64,000 bases of DNA. Origin: Laguncularia racemosa. Taxonomy: Eukaryota; Streptophyta; Magnoliopsida; Myrtales; Combretaceae. A program made the translations under genes and the position numbers. Below the pieces are notes generated by a model, which saw only the letters and a list, made by a program, of their open reading frames with translations, was not told where the DNA came from and did not search any database. Within the stretch, counting starts at the first letter, position 1. Every line of letters starts with the position of its first letter. Location of the stretch: positions 62,001 to 126,000 of the forward strand of contig JBBMOL010000138.1 of NCBI GenBank assembly GCA_037954665.1. Reading direction: 5' to 3'. Of the stretch, positions 12,111 to 21,738 are shown in pieces.

Positions 12111-12292
12111 GCACGGCCGTGTAGGAATTCCAAGATTGCACAGAATCATACACGGCTAGACACACGGCTAAAAGGCACGGCCGTGTATGGAGACAAGCAA
12201 ATCCACAAAAAGATACACTACCAGAAGTACACGGTCGTGTATGTGACCGGAATGTGCACAGAAAAGTACACGGTCGTGTACACGGCCATGTA
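12111..12292. repeat. Array of CACGGCCGTG-type palindromes in LTR U3
   Basis: Six or more whole or half copies of a palindromic motif occur in about 180 bp: GCACGGCCGTGTA, TACACGGCTA, CACACGGCTA, GCACGGCCGTGTAT, TACACGGTCGTGTAT and TACACGGTCGTGTACACGG. They lie 100-280 bp upstream of the TATA box, where binding sites or hairpins would be expected. The same motif recurs in the LTRs of B and C. Confidence 0.85.
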
Positions 12293-12387
12293 TCCCCTGC
12301 CGGCCAGCTTGTTCTGTTTTCGTGTTTTTACGCAACTTATCTAAGCTACGTCGTTTTGGACTTGTTTTTCATGAATTGTAACCCTAG

Positions 12388-12394
12388 TATAAAA
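12388..12394 (+). promoter_or_regulatory. TATA box of element A 5' LTR
   Basis: TATAAAA, with an identical box in the 3' LTR at 16967-16973. It probably sets transcription start about 25-35 bp downstream, in AGGGTTTAGAAC-type sequence. Confidence 0.65.
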
Positions 12395-12700
12395 GCTCCT
12401 AGGGTTTAGAACAACTAAGAATTTACATCTTTGAACATTAAACACTTTTGGAGAGGCACCTCTCTTGGTTCTTCAAGAACTAACTAGAACTTATCGGATT
12501 TTATTTCCGTGGCGTTCAACCCGACTTATCAATCGGTCTTTCATCCCGATTGTGGCGTCTTCACATTATACCAAGGTTCTTGTCTCGCTTATAGACAACG
12601 GGTCGCGGTTTCCACTTTAGGTGTTTGGGCGTCTTAGGCAACGAATTTCCGAACGTATTGGTATTGGGTTTCGTCACGGGTTAGCATGGTTCGTATCAGT

Positions 12701-12713
12701 TTGGTATCAGAGC
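12701..12713 (+). other. Primer-binding site of element A (tRNA-Met type)
   Basis: TTGGTATCAGAGC begins two bases after the LTR end. TGGTATCAGAGC is the known complement of the initiator-Met tRNA 3' end used by many plant LTR elements. Confidence 0.9.
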
Positions 12714-13099
12714 TTAGGTTTGTCAAAACATCAAGTTCGGTTGAGGAAGGTAATATCAAAAACCCTAACTCCAATCGTTCATATCAATTATCGTATTCAA
12801 TTTCGTAGTACTGATTGTCTTTTGATAGTTTAATATCGACTAGGCGATTGTTACAAAAAAAAAAAAAAAGAGTAAAAATCACGACAAAAAAAAAAGAAGA
12901 GAAAAGAAAAGAAAGATAAGAGAAACGTGATCAAAAGCAAAAACAGAGAAAAAAAAATCGGATAGAAAAATAGAGGAAAATTTACGAACCCTAGAGTTGT
13001 TTTGAATTCTATGGAAGGAAATTGGTGTAGTTCGGGTTAGTTCCAAGTGAATTGAGACGAGGAAATTGGTGAGTTGATATCATCATTTGAGCGAAACAC

Positions 13100-13166
13100 G
13101 TAAGGGAGTGTATCGTGAGGTTTAATTATATATATATATTTGTGTTAGTACTAATCTTTTCTACAG
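13100..13166 (+). promoter_or_regulatory. Candidate 67-nt leader intron upstream of gag
   Basis: A GTAAGG donor-like site at 13100, a TACTAAT branch-point-like heptamer at 13149-13155 and a TTTTCTACAG acceptor ending at 13166 lie six bases before the gag ATG at 13172. The segment is AT-rich. Element C keeps the same three signals. Splicing is inferred only. Confidence 0.35.
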
Positions 13167-13171
13167 GGACA

Positions 13172-14312
13172 ATGTCGAGACAACATTCTCCTGAAGGTGA
13201 GAGGAGAAGGTTTGATGCTAGGTTAGTAATTGAGGCGTTGAGGGGAGAAATGAAGAGGATGTTCCAAGAAGGAATGGAACAAATTCATGAGACGGTAGAG
13301 CAAATACTAGAGCAATCCACAAACTTATTCCAAGGGCGTAAGAGGGAGAGTCGTTTTAGGAGATTACCGAGGGGTGGAGATGAAATGACGGATGATGACT
13401 TTGATGAGCCTTCTGTTGGGAGTTATAGAGGATATAGTGGTCGGAATAGAGGAACTAGAGATTGGGAAGTTAGAGGAGATAGGAATAGAGAGGATGATCA
13501 ATTGAGTAGCATAAAGATGAAGATTCCTCCTTTCCAAGGGAAGAATGATCTCGAGGCGTACTTAGAGTGGGAGAAAAAGGTGGAGATGGTGTTTGATTAT
13601 CACAACTATAGTAGGAGAAAGAAAGTAAAACTTGCTGCCATTGATTTTTCGGATTATGCTATAGTGTGGTGGGATCAATTAATGTGAATAGAAGAAGGAG
13701 TGGCGAGCCACCTATTGAGTCTTGGGAAGAGATGAAAAGAGTGATGAAGAAGCGGTTTGTGCCTACGTATTACTATCGTGAATTGCACAACAAGTTGCAA
13801 ACTCTGAGGCAGGGAAGCCGAAGTGTAGATGAGTATTTCAAGGAGATGGAAGTCACTATGATTAGGACGAATGTAGAGGAGGATAGAGAGGCTACAATGG
13901 CTAGGTTTCTTACTGGGTTGAATAGAGAAATCCAAAATGTGGTTGAATTGCAGCATTATGTAGAATTGGAGGATATGGTTCACATGGCTATAAAGGTTGA
14001 GAACCAGCACAAGAGGAGAGGTAGTAGTAATGCACGGTTTCCACAGGATAATGGTTCATCCACTTGGAAAACCAACCAATGGAAGAAAGAAGAAAAGCCT
14101 TTACCCACCAAACCAAAAGGGGAGCTGAGGCAAGCAGGTTCTACTCCTGGTAACCAAGGTAACCCTGATTCTTCTACTTCTAGAAATCGTGACATTAGAT
14201 GTTTTAAATGCCAAGGTAGAGGCCATATTGCTAGTCAATGTCCAAATAGGCGTGTGATGATTTTGCGTGATGATGGAGAGTATGAGACTGAGGGGATAGT
14301 GAAGAAGATGAT
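13172..14312 (+). pseudogene. Gag of element A (frameshifted)
   Basis: Gag forms the virus-like particle and packages element RNA. The start is ATG at 13172 (MSRQHSPEG...), matching the same start in B and C; an in-frame upstream ATG at 13115 would add 19 residues from the candidate intron. The capsid-like region includes DPEAYLEWEKKVEMVF-type sequence (here DLEAYLEWEKK), SDYAIVWWDQLM and YYRELHNKLQTLRQGSRS. A CCHC zinc knuckle, CFKCQGRGHIASQC, lies at 14200-14241. A one-base deletion near 13684 ends the first frame at a TGA and moves the rest to another frame. A second one-base deletion in a G run near 14294 separates Gag from protease. In the sisters Gag and Pol are one continuous frame, so this polyprotein is broken twice. 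Confidence 0.85.
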
Positions 14313-15422
14313 ATGCCTCCATTAGAGGATGCTAGTGATGATGAGGAGCCTGCAATGGGAAGGCTAGTGGCAGTAGTGAAGCGAGCTTTGAATGTGCAGG
14401 TGAAGGAAGAAGAGGAGGTGCAAAGGGAGAACATATTTCATACTAGATGTTATCTAGGAGATCATATTTGCAGCTTGATCATTGATGGAGGAAGTTGCAC
14501 CAATGTGGTGAGCAATTTTATTGTTGAGAGGCTGGGGCTCAAAACTGTTAGACACCTTAGTCCATATAAATTGCAGTGGTTGAATGAGAGTGGAGAGACT
14601 AAGGTGAGTAAGCAAGCATTGATTGGGTTTCGCATTAGTAGGTATGAGGATGAGGTGTTATGTGATGTAGTGCCAATGCAAGCATGTCATGTGTTGTTGG
14701 GGAGGCCGTGGCAATTTGATAGGAAGGTTGTTCATGATGGCTTTTCTAACAAGTATACGCTTGTTCACCAAGGGAAAAGCTTTAATCTTAAACCGTTAAC
14801 ACCCAAACAAGTGTATGAGGACCAGTTGCAGCTACAACAGTCTTTTGCAAAACATAAGGTGAGTGAAAAGCAAAGTGAGAGTGAGAGAGCAAAAGAAAAT
14901 GAGAAGAAAAAGGAATATAAGAGTCAAGATCAAAAGGAAAATGAGAGGAAGGCTGGAAAGAGTGTGAGAGGCCAAGTTGAAGGGGAATCAACTTTGGTGG
15001 TGAGTGAAAAGGAGAGGGCAGCCTTGCAAAAGGAGAGTTGTGTGGCAAGAGCGAGTGTAGTGAGGAGAGCGTTAGTGAAAGAAGCAACCTATGTTGTTGC
15101 TGTTTTTAAAGAAACATGTTTGACTACTAACGAATTATCTAACTCTTTGCCTAGTGTGGTTGTGTCTCTTGTGCAGGACTTTGAAGATGTTTTCCCTGAA
15201 GAGATTCCAAAGGGATTACCACCTATTCGTGGTATTGAGCACCAGATTGACCTTGTACCCGGAGCATCGATTCCAAACAAGCCAGCTTATAGGAGCAATC
15301 CGGAGGAGACAAAGGAACTCCAAAGGCAAGTCGATGAATTAATAGAGAAGGGGTACGTGAGAGAAAGCATTAGTCCATGTGCAGTGCCTGTGATTTTGGT
15401 GCCTAAGAAGGATGGGACATAG
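14313..15422 (+). pseudogene. Protease and start of reverse transcriptase of element A
   Basis: This open stretch encodes the retropepsin and the first RT motif. The protease catalytic Asp is in LIIDGGSCTN (codon 14484-14486), followed by HVLLGRPWQFDRKVVHDGF. A charged linker rich in Lys and Glu (about 14850-15020) follows. Then comes the pre-RT segment FPEEIPKGLPPIRGIEHQID and RT motif 1, VPVILVPKKDGT. The frame stops at TAG (15420-15422) where B has TGG, so Trp became stop by one G-to-A change. The residues after it, RMCVDY, continue in the same frame. The catalytic YFDD block of RT is absent from element A. Confidence 0.85.
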
Positions 15423-15425
15423 AGA

Positions 15426-16655
15426 ATGTGTGTTGACTACTGCACCATCAACAACATTACGGTAAAGTATCGTCATCCCATTCCTTATTTAGATGACTTC
15501 TTAGATTGGTTATATGAGTATAATGTCATTCCTCGTGAGCCATGGATAAACATTTCCATAGATTTTGTGTTAGGATTATCTAGGCCTAGGTATGGTCGAG
15601 ATTCTAATTTTGTGGTTGTGGATAGGATTTTTAAAACAGTTCATTTCATTCCTTGTCATAAAACTGATGATGCTATACACATTGTTGATTTGTTCTTTAG
15701 AAAGGTAGTGCGTCCGCAAGGTATACCTAGAAGCATTGTTAGTGATCGAGATGAGAAATTTTTTAGTCATTTTTGGAGAGTATTGTGGGAAAAGTTGGGA
15801 ACTAAACGGATGTTTTCAACTATCTGTCACCCACAAATTGATAGGCAAATTGATGTGGTTAACAGGACTTTAATTCAATTGTTAGGGGCAATCATAGAGA
15901 AGAACATTAGGACTTGGAAGGATTTTCTACCATTTGTGGATTTTGCATATAACAGGGCTTTATATAGCACTACTCATTGTTCACCATTTGAGATTGTACA
16001 TGGTTTTAACCCATTGGTTCCTGTTTATTTATTGCCATTGCCACTTAACAAGTCTGTGAGTTTTGATGCTGATTCTAAGGCAGATTTCGTGAGAAAACTA
16101 CATGCACAGGTAAAGATTAGGATTGTAAAACAAAATGCCAGGGTCGCTTCAAGGGTGAACAAGGACAGGAGACCCAAGATTTTTCAGCCTGGAGATTGGG
16201 TTTGGGTGCATTTTTGCAAGGAGAGTTTTCCATTGCAGAGGAGATCCAAGTTAAACCCTAGGGGAGACGGTCCATTTCCGATGCTTGAGAAAATCAATGA
16301 TAATGCCTACAAGAAAAATTTACCAAGTGAGTATCCAGTAAGTGTCACATTTTATGTCACTGATTTGAGTCCATTTGATGCAGGCAATGATTTGAGGACA
16401 AATCCTTTTCAAGAGGAGGGGAATGATGAGATCCATGATGAGAGCCAAGCCGGAAGAAGAAATGTGGATCCTCTTGAAGTGCCGCCTAGACCGATCACAA
16501 GAAATCAAGTGAAACAATTCAAGGAAGCACTTAACAGGTTAATAAAGGATGTCCATGAAGCCGGAAAAGATTGGAGCAATCATGAAGTTGGAACGGATTG
16601 GAACAACCATGGGAAGACCTTTGCTCTTATAATAGTCACAACGGACACGAGTTGA
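15426..16655 (+). pseudogene. RT remnant fused to divergent integrase, ending inside the 3' LTR
   Basis: The frame starts in RT (RMCVDYCTINNITVKYRHP, then LDDFLDWLY) and switches near 15525 to integrase at PREPWINISIDFVLGL. RT palm, RNase H and the integrase HHCC domain are gone. Catalytic positions of the integrase core are Asp at 15561-15563, Asp at 15744-15746 (IVSDRDEKF) and, where Glu is required, Asp at 15852-15854 (QIDVVNR instead of QTEVVNR). The C-terminal domain has QPGDWVWVHF and PRGDGPFPMLEKINDNAY. By eye the core is only about 60% identical to C, while Gag is about 90% identical. From 16424 the frame enters the LTR and ends PITRNQVKQFKEALNRLIKD and beyond. The product cannot be a working integrase. 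Confidence 0.85.
16411..16423 (+). other. Polypurine tract of element A
   Basis: AAGAGGAGGGGAA lies directly before the 3' LTR and inside the pol reading frame (FQEEGN). The identical tract precedes the 3' LTRs of B and C. Confidence 0.9.
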
Positions 16656-17274
16656 AGAGGGCGTGTACTTTCAAGGCACGGCCGTGTAGGAATTCCAAGA
16701 TTGCACAGAATCATACACGGCTAGACACACAGCTAAAAGGCACGGTCGTATATGGAGACAAGCAAATCCACAGAAAGATACACGACCAGAAGTACACGGT
16801 CGTGTATGTGACCGGAATGTGCACAGAAAAGTACACGGCCAAAGTACACGGTCGTGTACACGGCCGTGTATCCCCTACCGGCCAGCTTGTTCTGTTTTCG
16901 TGTTTTTACGTAACTTATCTAAGCTACGTCGTTTTGGACTTGTTTTTTCACGAATTGTAACCTTAGTATAAAAGCTCCTAGGGTTTAGAACGACTAAGAA
17001 TTTACATCTTTGAACATTAAACACTTTTGAGAGGCACCTCTCTTGGTTCTTCAAGAACTAAATCGAACTTATCGGATTAATTTCCGTAGCGTTCATCCCG
17101 ACTTATCAATCGGTCTTTCATCCCGATTGTGGCGTCTTCATTTTATACCAAGGTTCTTGTCTCGCTTATAGACAACGGGTCGCGATTTCCACTTTAGGTG
17201 TTTGGGCGTCTTAGGCAACGAATTCCGAACATATTGGTATTGGGTTTCGTTACGGGTTGGCGTTGTTCGTATCA
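16424..17274 (+). repeat. 3' LTR of element A
   Basis: 851 bp, TGATGAGATCC to GTTCGTATCA. It contains the last 77 codons of the pol frame, the palindromic array (about 16678-16872) with an extra GGCCAAAGTACAC-type unit, and TATAAAA at 16967-16973. Confidence 0.92.
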
Positions 17275-17279
17275 ACAAG

Positions 17280-19260
17280 CATCATCTAAGTTCGTCCTTC
17301 TTTTCAAGTCCTTCCACCTCCTTACCATGAACTTCCTCTATTGGTCCAAAGAATCACTTTCTTCATTCACCTTGTTCCTTATCTTTTGAATCATCCTTTC
17401 TTCTCTCTTCTTGAATGTCCTCTTCCTCACTCTATCCCTCCACTTGTTCCTCAATTCTTTCCAACTCATCATCTCTCTCAAACTCATCATTAGTAGCTGA
17501 AATTCCATCAACTTCCATTTCTTCATTAGGAGCTTCCTCTTCAATTTCTTCCTCCTTAACTTGCTTCTCTTCTTCTTCTTCTTCTTCTTCTTCCTTTGAA
17601 AGAGAATTCTTCACCTTGCATAAGCTCCTCATCCATCATTTCAAACTTATCCTCTAATTACTCATTACTTTGCAGGTTATAGTTAAACGTAAATTTTTAT
17701 GCCTCATTAAATTCTTTTTCAAATGCATTGGCCTCCTTCTCCTTATCATGAGAAGTTCTTGCGTAGTTCCTAGGGTTATGCTCAGTATTACGTAGAAATA
17801 CTTGTGGTAGCCTCTTCAAAAGGTTCTCCCCAAGCTACCCCATCATTCTCTCAAGATTATGTACCACAGCTTCTTGGCTAGACATCCTCATATTACTTTT
17901 TTTTTTTTAATATAGTTTCCCATCAAGTCCTCCATGCTCTTTTCTCGTTGTCTAAGTAAAGGTAGTGGGTAGTGTATGCCAAATTGTCCACATAGATTAT
18001 TAAAACCTCCATTAAAGTTCCCACATTGGTTTCTACCCTAAGATAATTTTGGATGATCTCTCCAAGGTTGTATGTATTGGAGTAAATGCTCTAGCCTTAG
18101 TTAAAATTCTTGACAACATTCACATTCTTCATCTAATTCTCACAGGAAGCAACAAAGGGGTTTCCAACCTGGTACATAGTATTGTTATGTCCTTCTCCAC
18201 ACTAATTACAATTCTTAATGGGTTAGATATTCATGCCTTGCTTAATCTTGCGATGGCTTCCTTAACTATGTTATTTAGGTAGTAAGTGATGCTACTTGCT
18301 TCCTTAACTATTCCACTTCATCACTACTTTACACACTAGCTACCCATCTTATGTTCCCTCTCTCATTTTAACATCCATGGACATGTATAAACATTTGTTC
18401 CAATAATTCATAGGCTTCTTTCACACACTTATTTGTTAAAATTCCACCAAAAGCCGCATTTACCATTGTCCTTAATTAATAGCCTAACTTATTGTAGAAA
18501 GTGTTCACTTGACTCCATATTGGTAATCCATGGTGAGGACACTTCCTTAACAATTCCTTAACTCTTTCCCATGGCTCAAATAGTGAACCGCTATTCAATT
18601 GCCTAAACATTGCAATATCATTTCTTAATTTGATGGTTTTACTTGGAGGGAAGAAATAAGATAAGAATTGCTAAGCCAATTGATCCTATAAGTGTTAATT
18701 AAGTTTGGTAGCCAAGCACTTATCCAACTTCTTGTTTTGTCCCTTGATAAGAAAGGAAACAAGTGTCATTTAATTGCATCTTCAAACACCCAATTGGTTT
18801 TCAAAGTTGAACAAATTTATAGAAAATTTTGTAAGTGCTTATGAGGGTCCTTAAAAGATGTGCCACTAAATTAATTGAGTTGTGTCACTTATATTAAAGC
18901 AGGTTTTAGTACAAAATTATTGGCCTAAATTGATGATCATGTAATAGGTGGTGCAACTTCATTCATGTTGGGAACAAAATACTCCCATAACACTCGATAT
19001 TGTCCATTTTTTCCATTTGCATTCTCATTTCCTCCATGTAAATTGTTTCCATTCATAGCTTGATAATTTTTTCCATTATTTTCATATTCTCTTCCATTTC
19101 TATTATTCAAATTGTCTCTTATATTCTCCATTTCTCTTTCTTGCAATGCTATTCTCCTATCTCTCAATCTTCTATGTTAAGTTTCGTCTATCTTGAGATG
19201 TAATTCCTCCACCATGTCCCTTACTCTTCTTTGTATAAAATTTCAGAATTTCCACATAAC
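17280..19260 (-). pseudogene. Gag relic of element E (Athila/TR-GAG type)
   Basis: Minus-strand translation gives, from right to left, WEYFVPNMNEVAPPIT (about 18940), then decayed capsid sequence with FFPPSKTIKLRNDIAMF, ESLYEAWER-like SGSLFEPWERVKELLRKCP, HHGLPIWSQVNTFYNKLGY and AAFGGILTNKCVKEAYELLE (about 18400-18640). A degenerate zinc-knuckle C..CGEGH follows near 18170-18190. The left end (17410-17640) codes for an acidic tail rich in Glu. This order and wording match the Retrotrans_gag family of Athila-like and Gag-only elements. Many stops interrupt it; the open pieces are 18937-19167, 17432-17632 and 17338-17544. Element A separates it from its protease at 11542-11850. Confidence 0.7.
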
Positions 19261-20317
19261 CAAAGTAATCTAACACTTATTTCCCAATATAAACAAACCT
19301 AAAATCTACTCCTTGCAATCTAAATGAGTCTCCACAACTACTACCTACAAACAAACATAAATATCTAACTGAGAGCACAATGTGGGTTTGGTGCATTGTA
19401 TCCTCTAATTTCCAATGCAAATGTTGTAACAATGTTAAATTAGGTAGTGTTTAGATGGGTTTTGGCTAAACTTACTTAAACTCATCCCTAGTCGAGGCAG
19501 ATGACACTCTCCCTATAGTGACTTCACTACTCAAGGGTGAGCATCTTATAAGATCTAGTATTCATTTAATTGTTTCTATCAATTAAATGCTCTAGTTAGA
19601 AATATAGGTTAAGTATGGCCAAGTAAAATAACACATATTTTTAACTACACAAAATATGCAAGTTCAAGTGTTGTTGGTCAAACCCTATGTCACTCATGAT
19701 TTAAAACCATCCTAGTTACTCTAATGAATATCTAGCATTATTTAAAGCTATCAAATACTCTCATTTGAAAAAACTAGAGGGTCACTCATGATTTAGACAA
19801 ACTTACAAGAGCAACTAAACCAAAACTCCATTTAAACACATACCAATTTAACAAATATACATCACTCATGCATTTTCTATCATCAATAATACATCAAATT
19901 CACTAAAAAAATACTTAGCCACACATATTAAACACCAAACAAACAAGATCAAGTAGAAAGTTTATTAAAAACATCATTAAATAAAAGTTTACAGATAACT
20001 GGGTCTGAAGACAACAAAAATAAGTGAAAACCTTGCTCTTAAAGTGCTTTAAAGCCTTGAGATTGCAAGAAATGCTAAAACAAACCTAAACTAACCTTAA
20101 TTTAAGTTAAATCCTAAGAGAACTACGGAATAATACTATCTAAAACCTTAAAATAGTGGTTATGTTCTAATTTTCAAAGGATTTTTCAGCTTTTTGTATT
20201 TAAGTCATACTAACTGATTGTGTCACCTTCCACTTGCTCCTTCATAAGTAAAATAGAGCATTTCACTTTAAAACACTAATTAAGGTTTTAGCTACCAACC
20301 GTTCAATAAGAGAGAGA
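19261..20317 (-). other. Untranslated leader of element E
   Basis: Between the Gag relic and the probable 5' LTR of E. No coding signal. It contains GAGGCAGATGACACTCTCC and nearby text at 19494-19560 that looks like a leader of this retrotransposon class. I could not locate a convincing PBS next to 20317. Confidence 0.4.
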
Positions 20318-20718
20318 CTTACCTCTATGAGAATTTTTGTTTGTAGCTCCTTTGCTTATGATCAACTAATGGAGGAGACACTAAAGCTTAATGCTTTAGG
20401 GCTTACCAACTAAATGATAGGTTTACTACTGACCGATTAAGAAGGCCAAAACCTTAAATCCCTTGTTCTACCTCCTTTGTTCTGATCAATGGGGCTACCA
20501 TTCAAAGGATAGCCCCTTTTTACCTACAAGAAGTATAAAAACTAACTTAAATTTAACATAAATAGTAAGCTTTTTCAATGATTTTGCAATTGTGGCACAA
20601 TTGGTCCATTTTGTGCATATTTATTACTTTTCACTTAAAATTAATCAAAATTACTTATAATTTGGGCACAAGTGTGACTTTTAAGTTTGGTAAAATTATG
20701 AAATTTTACATGTTATCA
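20318..20718 (-). repeat. Probable 5' LTR of element E
   Basis: Direct-repeat partner of 1780-2211, ending ACATGTTATCA at 20718. Differences between the copies are many, consistent with an old insertion. The left limit is approximate. Confidence 0.55.
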
Positions 20719-21738
20719 GGGTGAGATGAGCATTATACTTTGAAGGCATTCTCACAACTAGAATATAAGATAAACAAAGTTCAAAAATGATGGATGTAAC
20801 TCTTAAATGGACTTGATTTAATTAATAAAAATAATAAAAATCAATACGAACAAGCAATAACAAAATGAATTGCAATGGAAAATAAAAGGGATATGGATAG
20901 AGAAACTAAAGGTAGATTAACATAGAGTTTAGATCACCCCTTACTCGCAACAATCACCATCACCCCATACTCTCAACAATCACCAATTAGCTCCTCAAGA
21001 TGACTATTGTTCTTAGTGAGTTGATTTTATAACTACAATTATAAGTCTATAGCTTATAAAAACATCAAAAGAAAGAAACTCTTGTTGTAAACTATCTCTT
21101 TCTCTAATAGACATGAAAATTTACAACAATGGAATGAAAATTACTTATCAAAGTAAGCATGAAATATTTTCCTTATAAATCTTCTTATTACTTAGTCGAA
21201 AGATGTTTTGGCTTATATTCCTACTAATGTAATTTCCACTTTAGATGGCCATGATGTATTTATAAGCTGTCATAAAAAACTAGCCACTAGTCCATTTTTC
21301 TCTCTCAATCATAGTGTCTGTTAATTGGAGTAACAACTAATTTTCCACTACAACCTCTAAAGCACTAGCCAACAAGCTGCAAAGTGCATTAATTCCTCCA
21401 ACAAGACCAATGGCCTTAAGCAAATGCTCTAAAGCTTATTTACATGCTCTAGAGCTTGCTTATATGTTGTAAACCCTACACCAAGATGTTTGGTTTAGCC
21501 ATACTTACTCCTCAACTTGTCAGTAAGCTCCTAAGCTAGTGTTAATAAATTTGTACATATTATGCTACTTACTTTTGAGCTTATGAACAAGCTCTTCAAC
21601 TTATGTTGACACATTTATGTCCTAAAATTAACAACTTTTATGCACAACCCATTTCAATAAACATTTTCAACATATTACATCAAACGTGTTTGATTTAATT
21701 GTTTTATCTCATCAAAAATATAATTAAGTTAAGCTCAA
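20719..21738 (-). repeat. Possible Ty1/copia 3' LTR relic
   Basis: The segment lies left of 21739-21766, which reads as the reverse complement of a copia-type 3' end (CTTTGTCCTCACCAAAAAG followed by a purine-rich tract). If so this is the 3' LTR of a minus-strand copia element. It contains repeated AGCTT/GAGCTT half-palindromes at 21370-21600. The left terminus is undefined and no copia protein was found. Confidence 0.3.

Larger units (their letters stand above)
11859..12698 (+). repeat. 5' LTR of element A
   Basis: 840 bp with TG...CA ends. It carries a copy of the pol C-terminal coding tail near its start (about 11899-12090), a palindromic CACGGCCGTG-type array at 12111-12292, a TATAAAA box at 12388-12394 and the terminus TTCGTATCA. 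Relative to the 3' LTR it lacks a 13-bp unit in the array. Confidence 0.92.
11859..17274 (+). mobile_element. Element A: rearranged chromovirus-type Ty3/gypsy retrotransposon
   Basis: A complete insertion by its ends: TSD ACAAG at 11854-11858 and 17275-17279, LTRs at 11859-12698 and 16424-17274 starting TGATGAGATCC and ending TTCGTATCA, tRNA-Met PBS at 12701-12713 and PPT at 16411-16423. It is 5.4 kb against 6.8 kb for sister C because RT motifs beyond the first, all of RNase H and the integrase N-terminus are missing. Gag and protease are close to B and C, but the integrase is clearly from another lineage. The LTRs differ by roughly 4-5% by eye plus several small indels, so the insertion is not recent. 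It sits in element E between Gag and protease. CRM-clade membership is likely from the TGATGA start and the pol frame overlapping the LTR, but no canonical chromodomain was verified. Confidence 0.9.
1780..20718 (-). mobile_element. Element E: non-autonomous Gag-protease LTR retrotransposon, nested
   Basis: Two similar direct repeats, about 1780-2211 and 20318-20718, both end at ...ACATGTTATCA and bracket minus-strand Gag and protease relics. Read on the minus strand each LTR begins TGATAACATG, and a purine-rich stretch (reverse complement of 2212-2221) precedes the left one, so that is the 3' LTR. No RT, RNase H or integrase was found in the parts belonging to E (2212-4288, 10775-11858 and 17275-20317). 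This matches the known class of LTR elements carrying only Gag and protease (TR-GAG or LARD-like), which depend on enzymes made elsewhere. Later insertions are solo LTR F at 4289-10774 and element A at 11859-17274. The outer LTR ends and the TSD are not resolved. Confidence 0.55.

Noticed and set aside
12111..12292. CRISPR-like array
   Set aside because: Repeats are short, unevenly spaced palindromes without unique spacers of constant length; they lie in a plant LTR.
11899..12344. Open frames of 63 and 103 codons in the 5' LTR of A
   Set aside because: They are the LTR copy of the pol C-terminal tail and a shifted frame through the palindromic array, not separate genes.
17415..17657. Serine-rich plus-strand frame
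   Set aside because: It is the complement of the acidic Glu-rich tail of the element E Gag on the minus strand.
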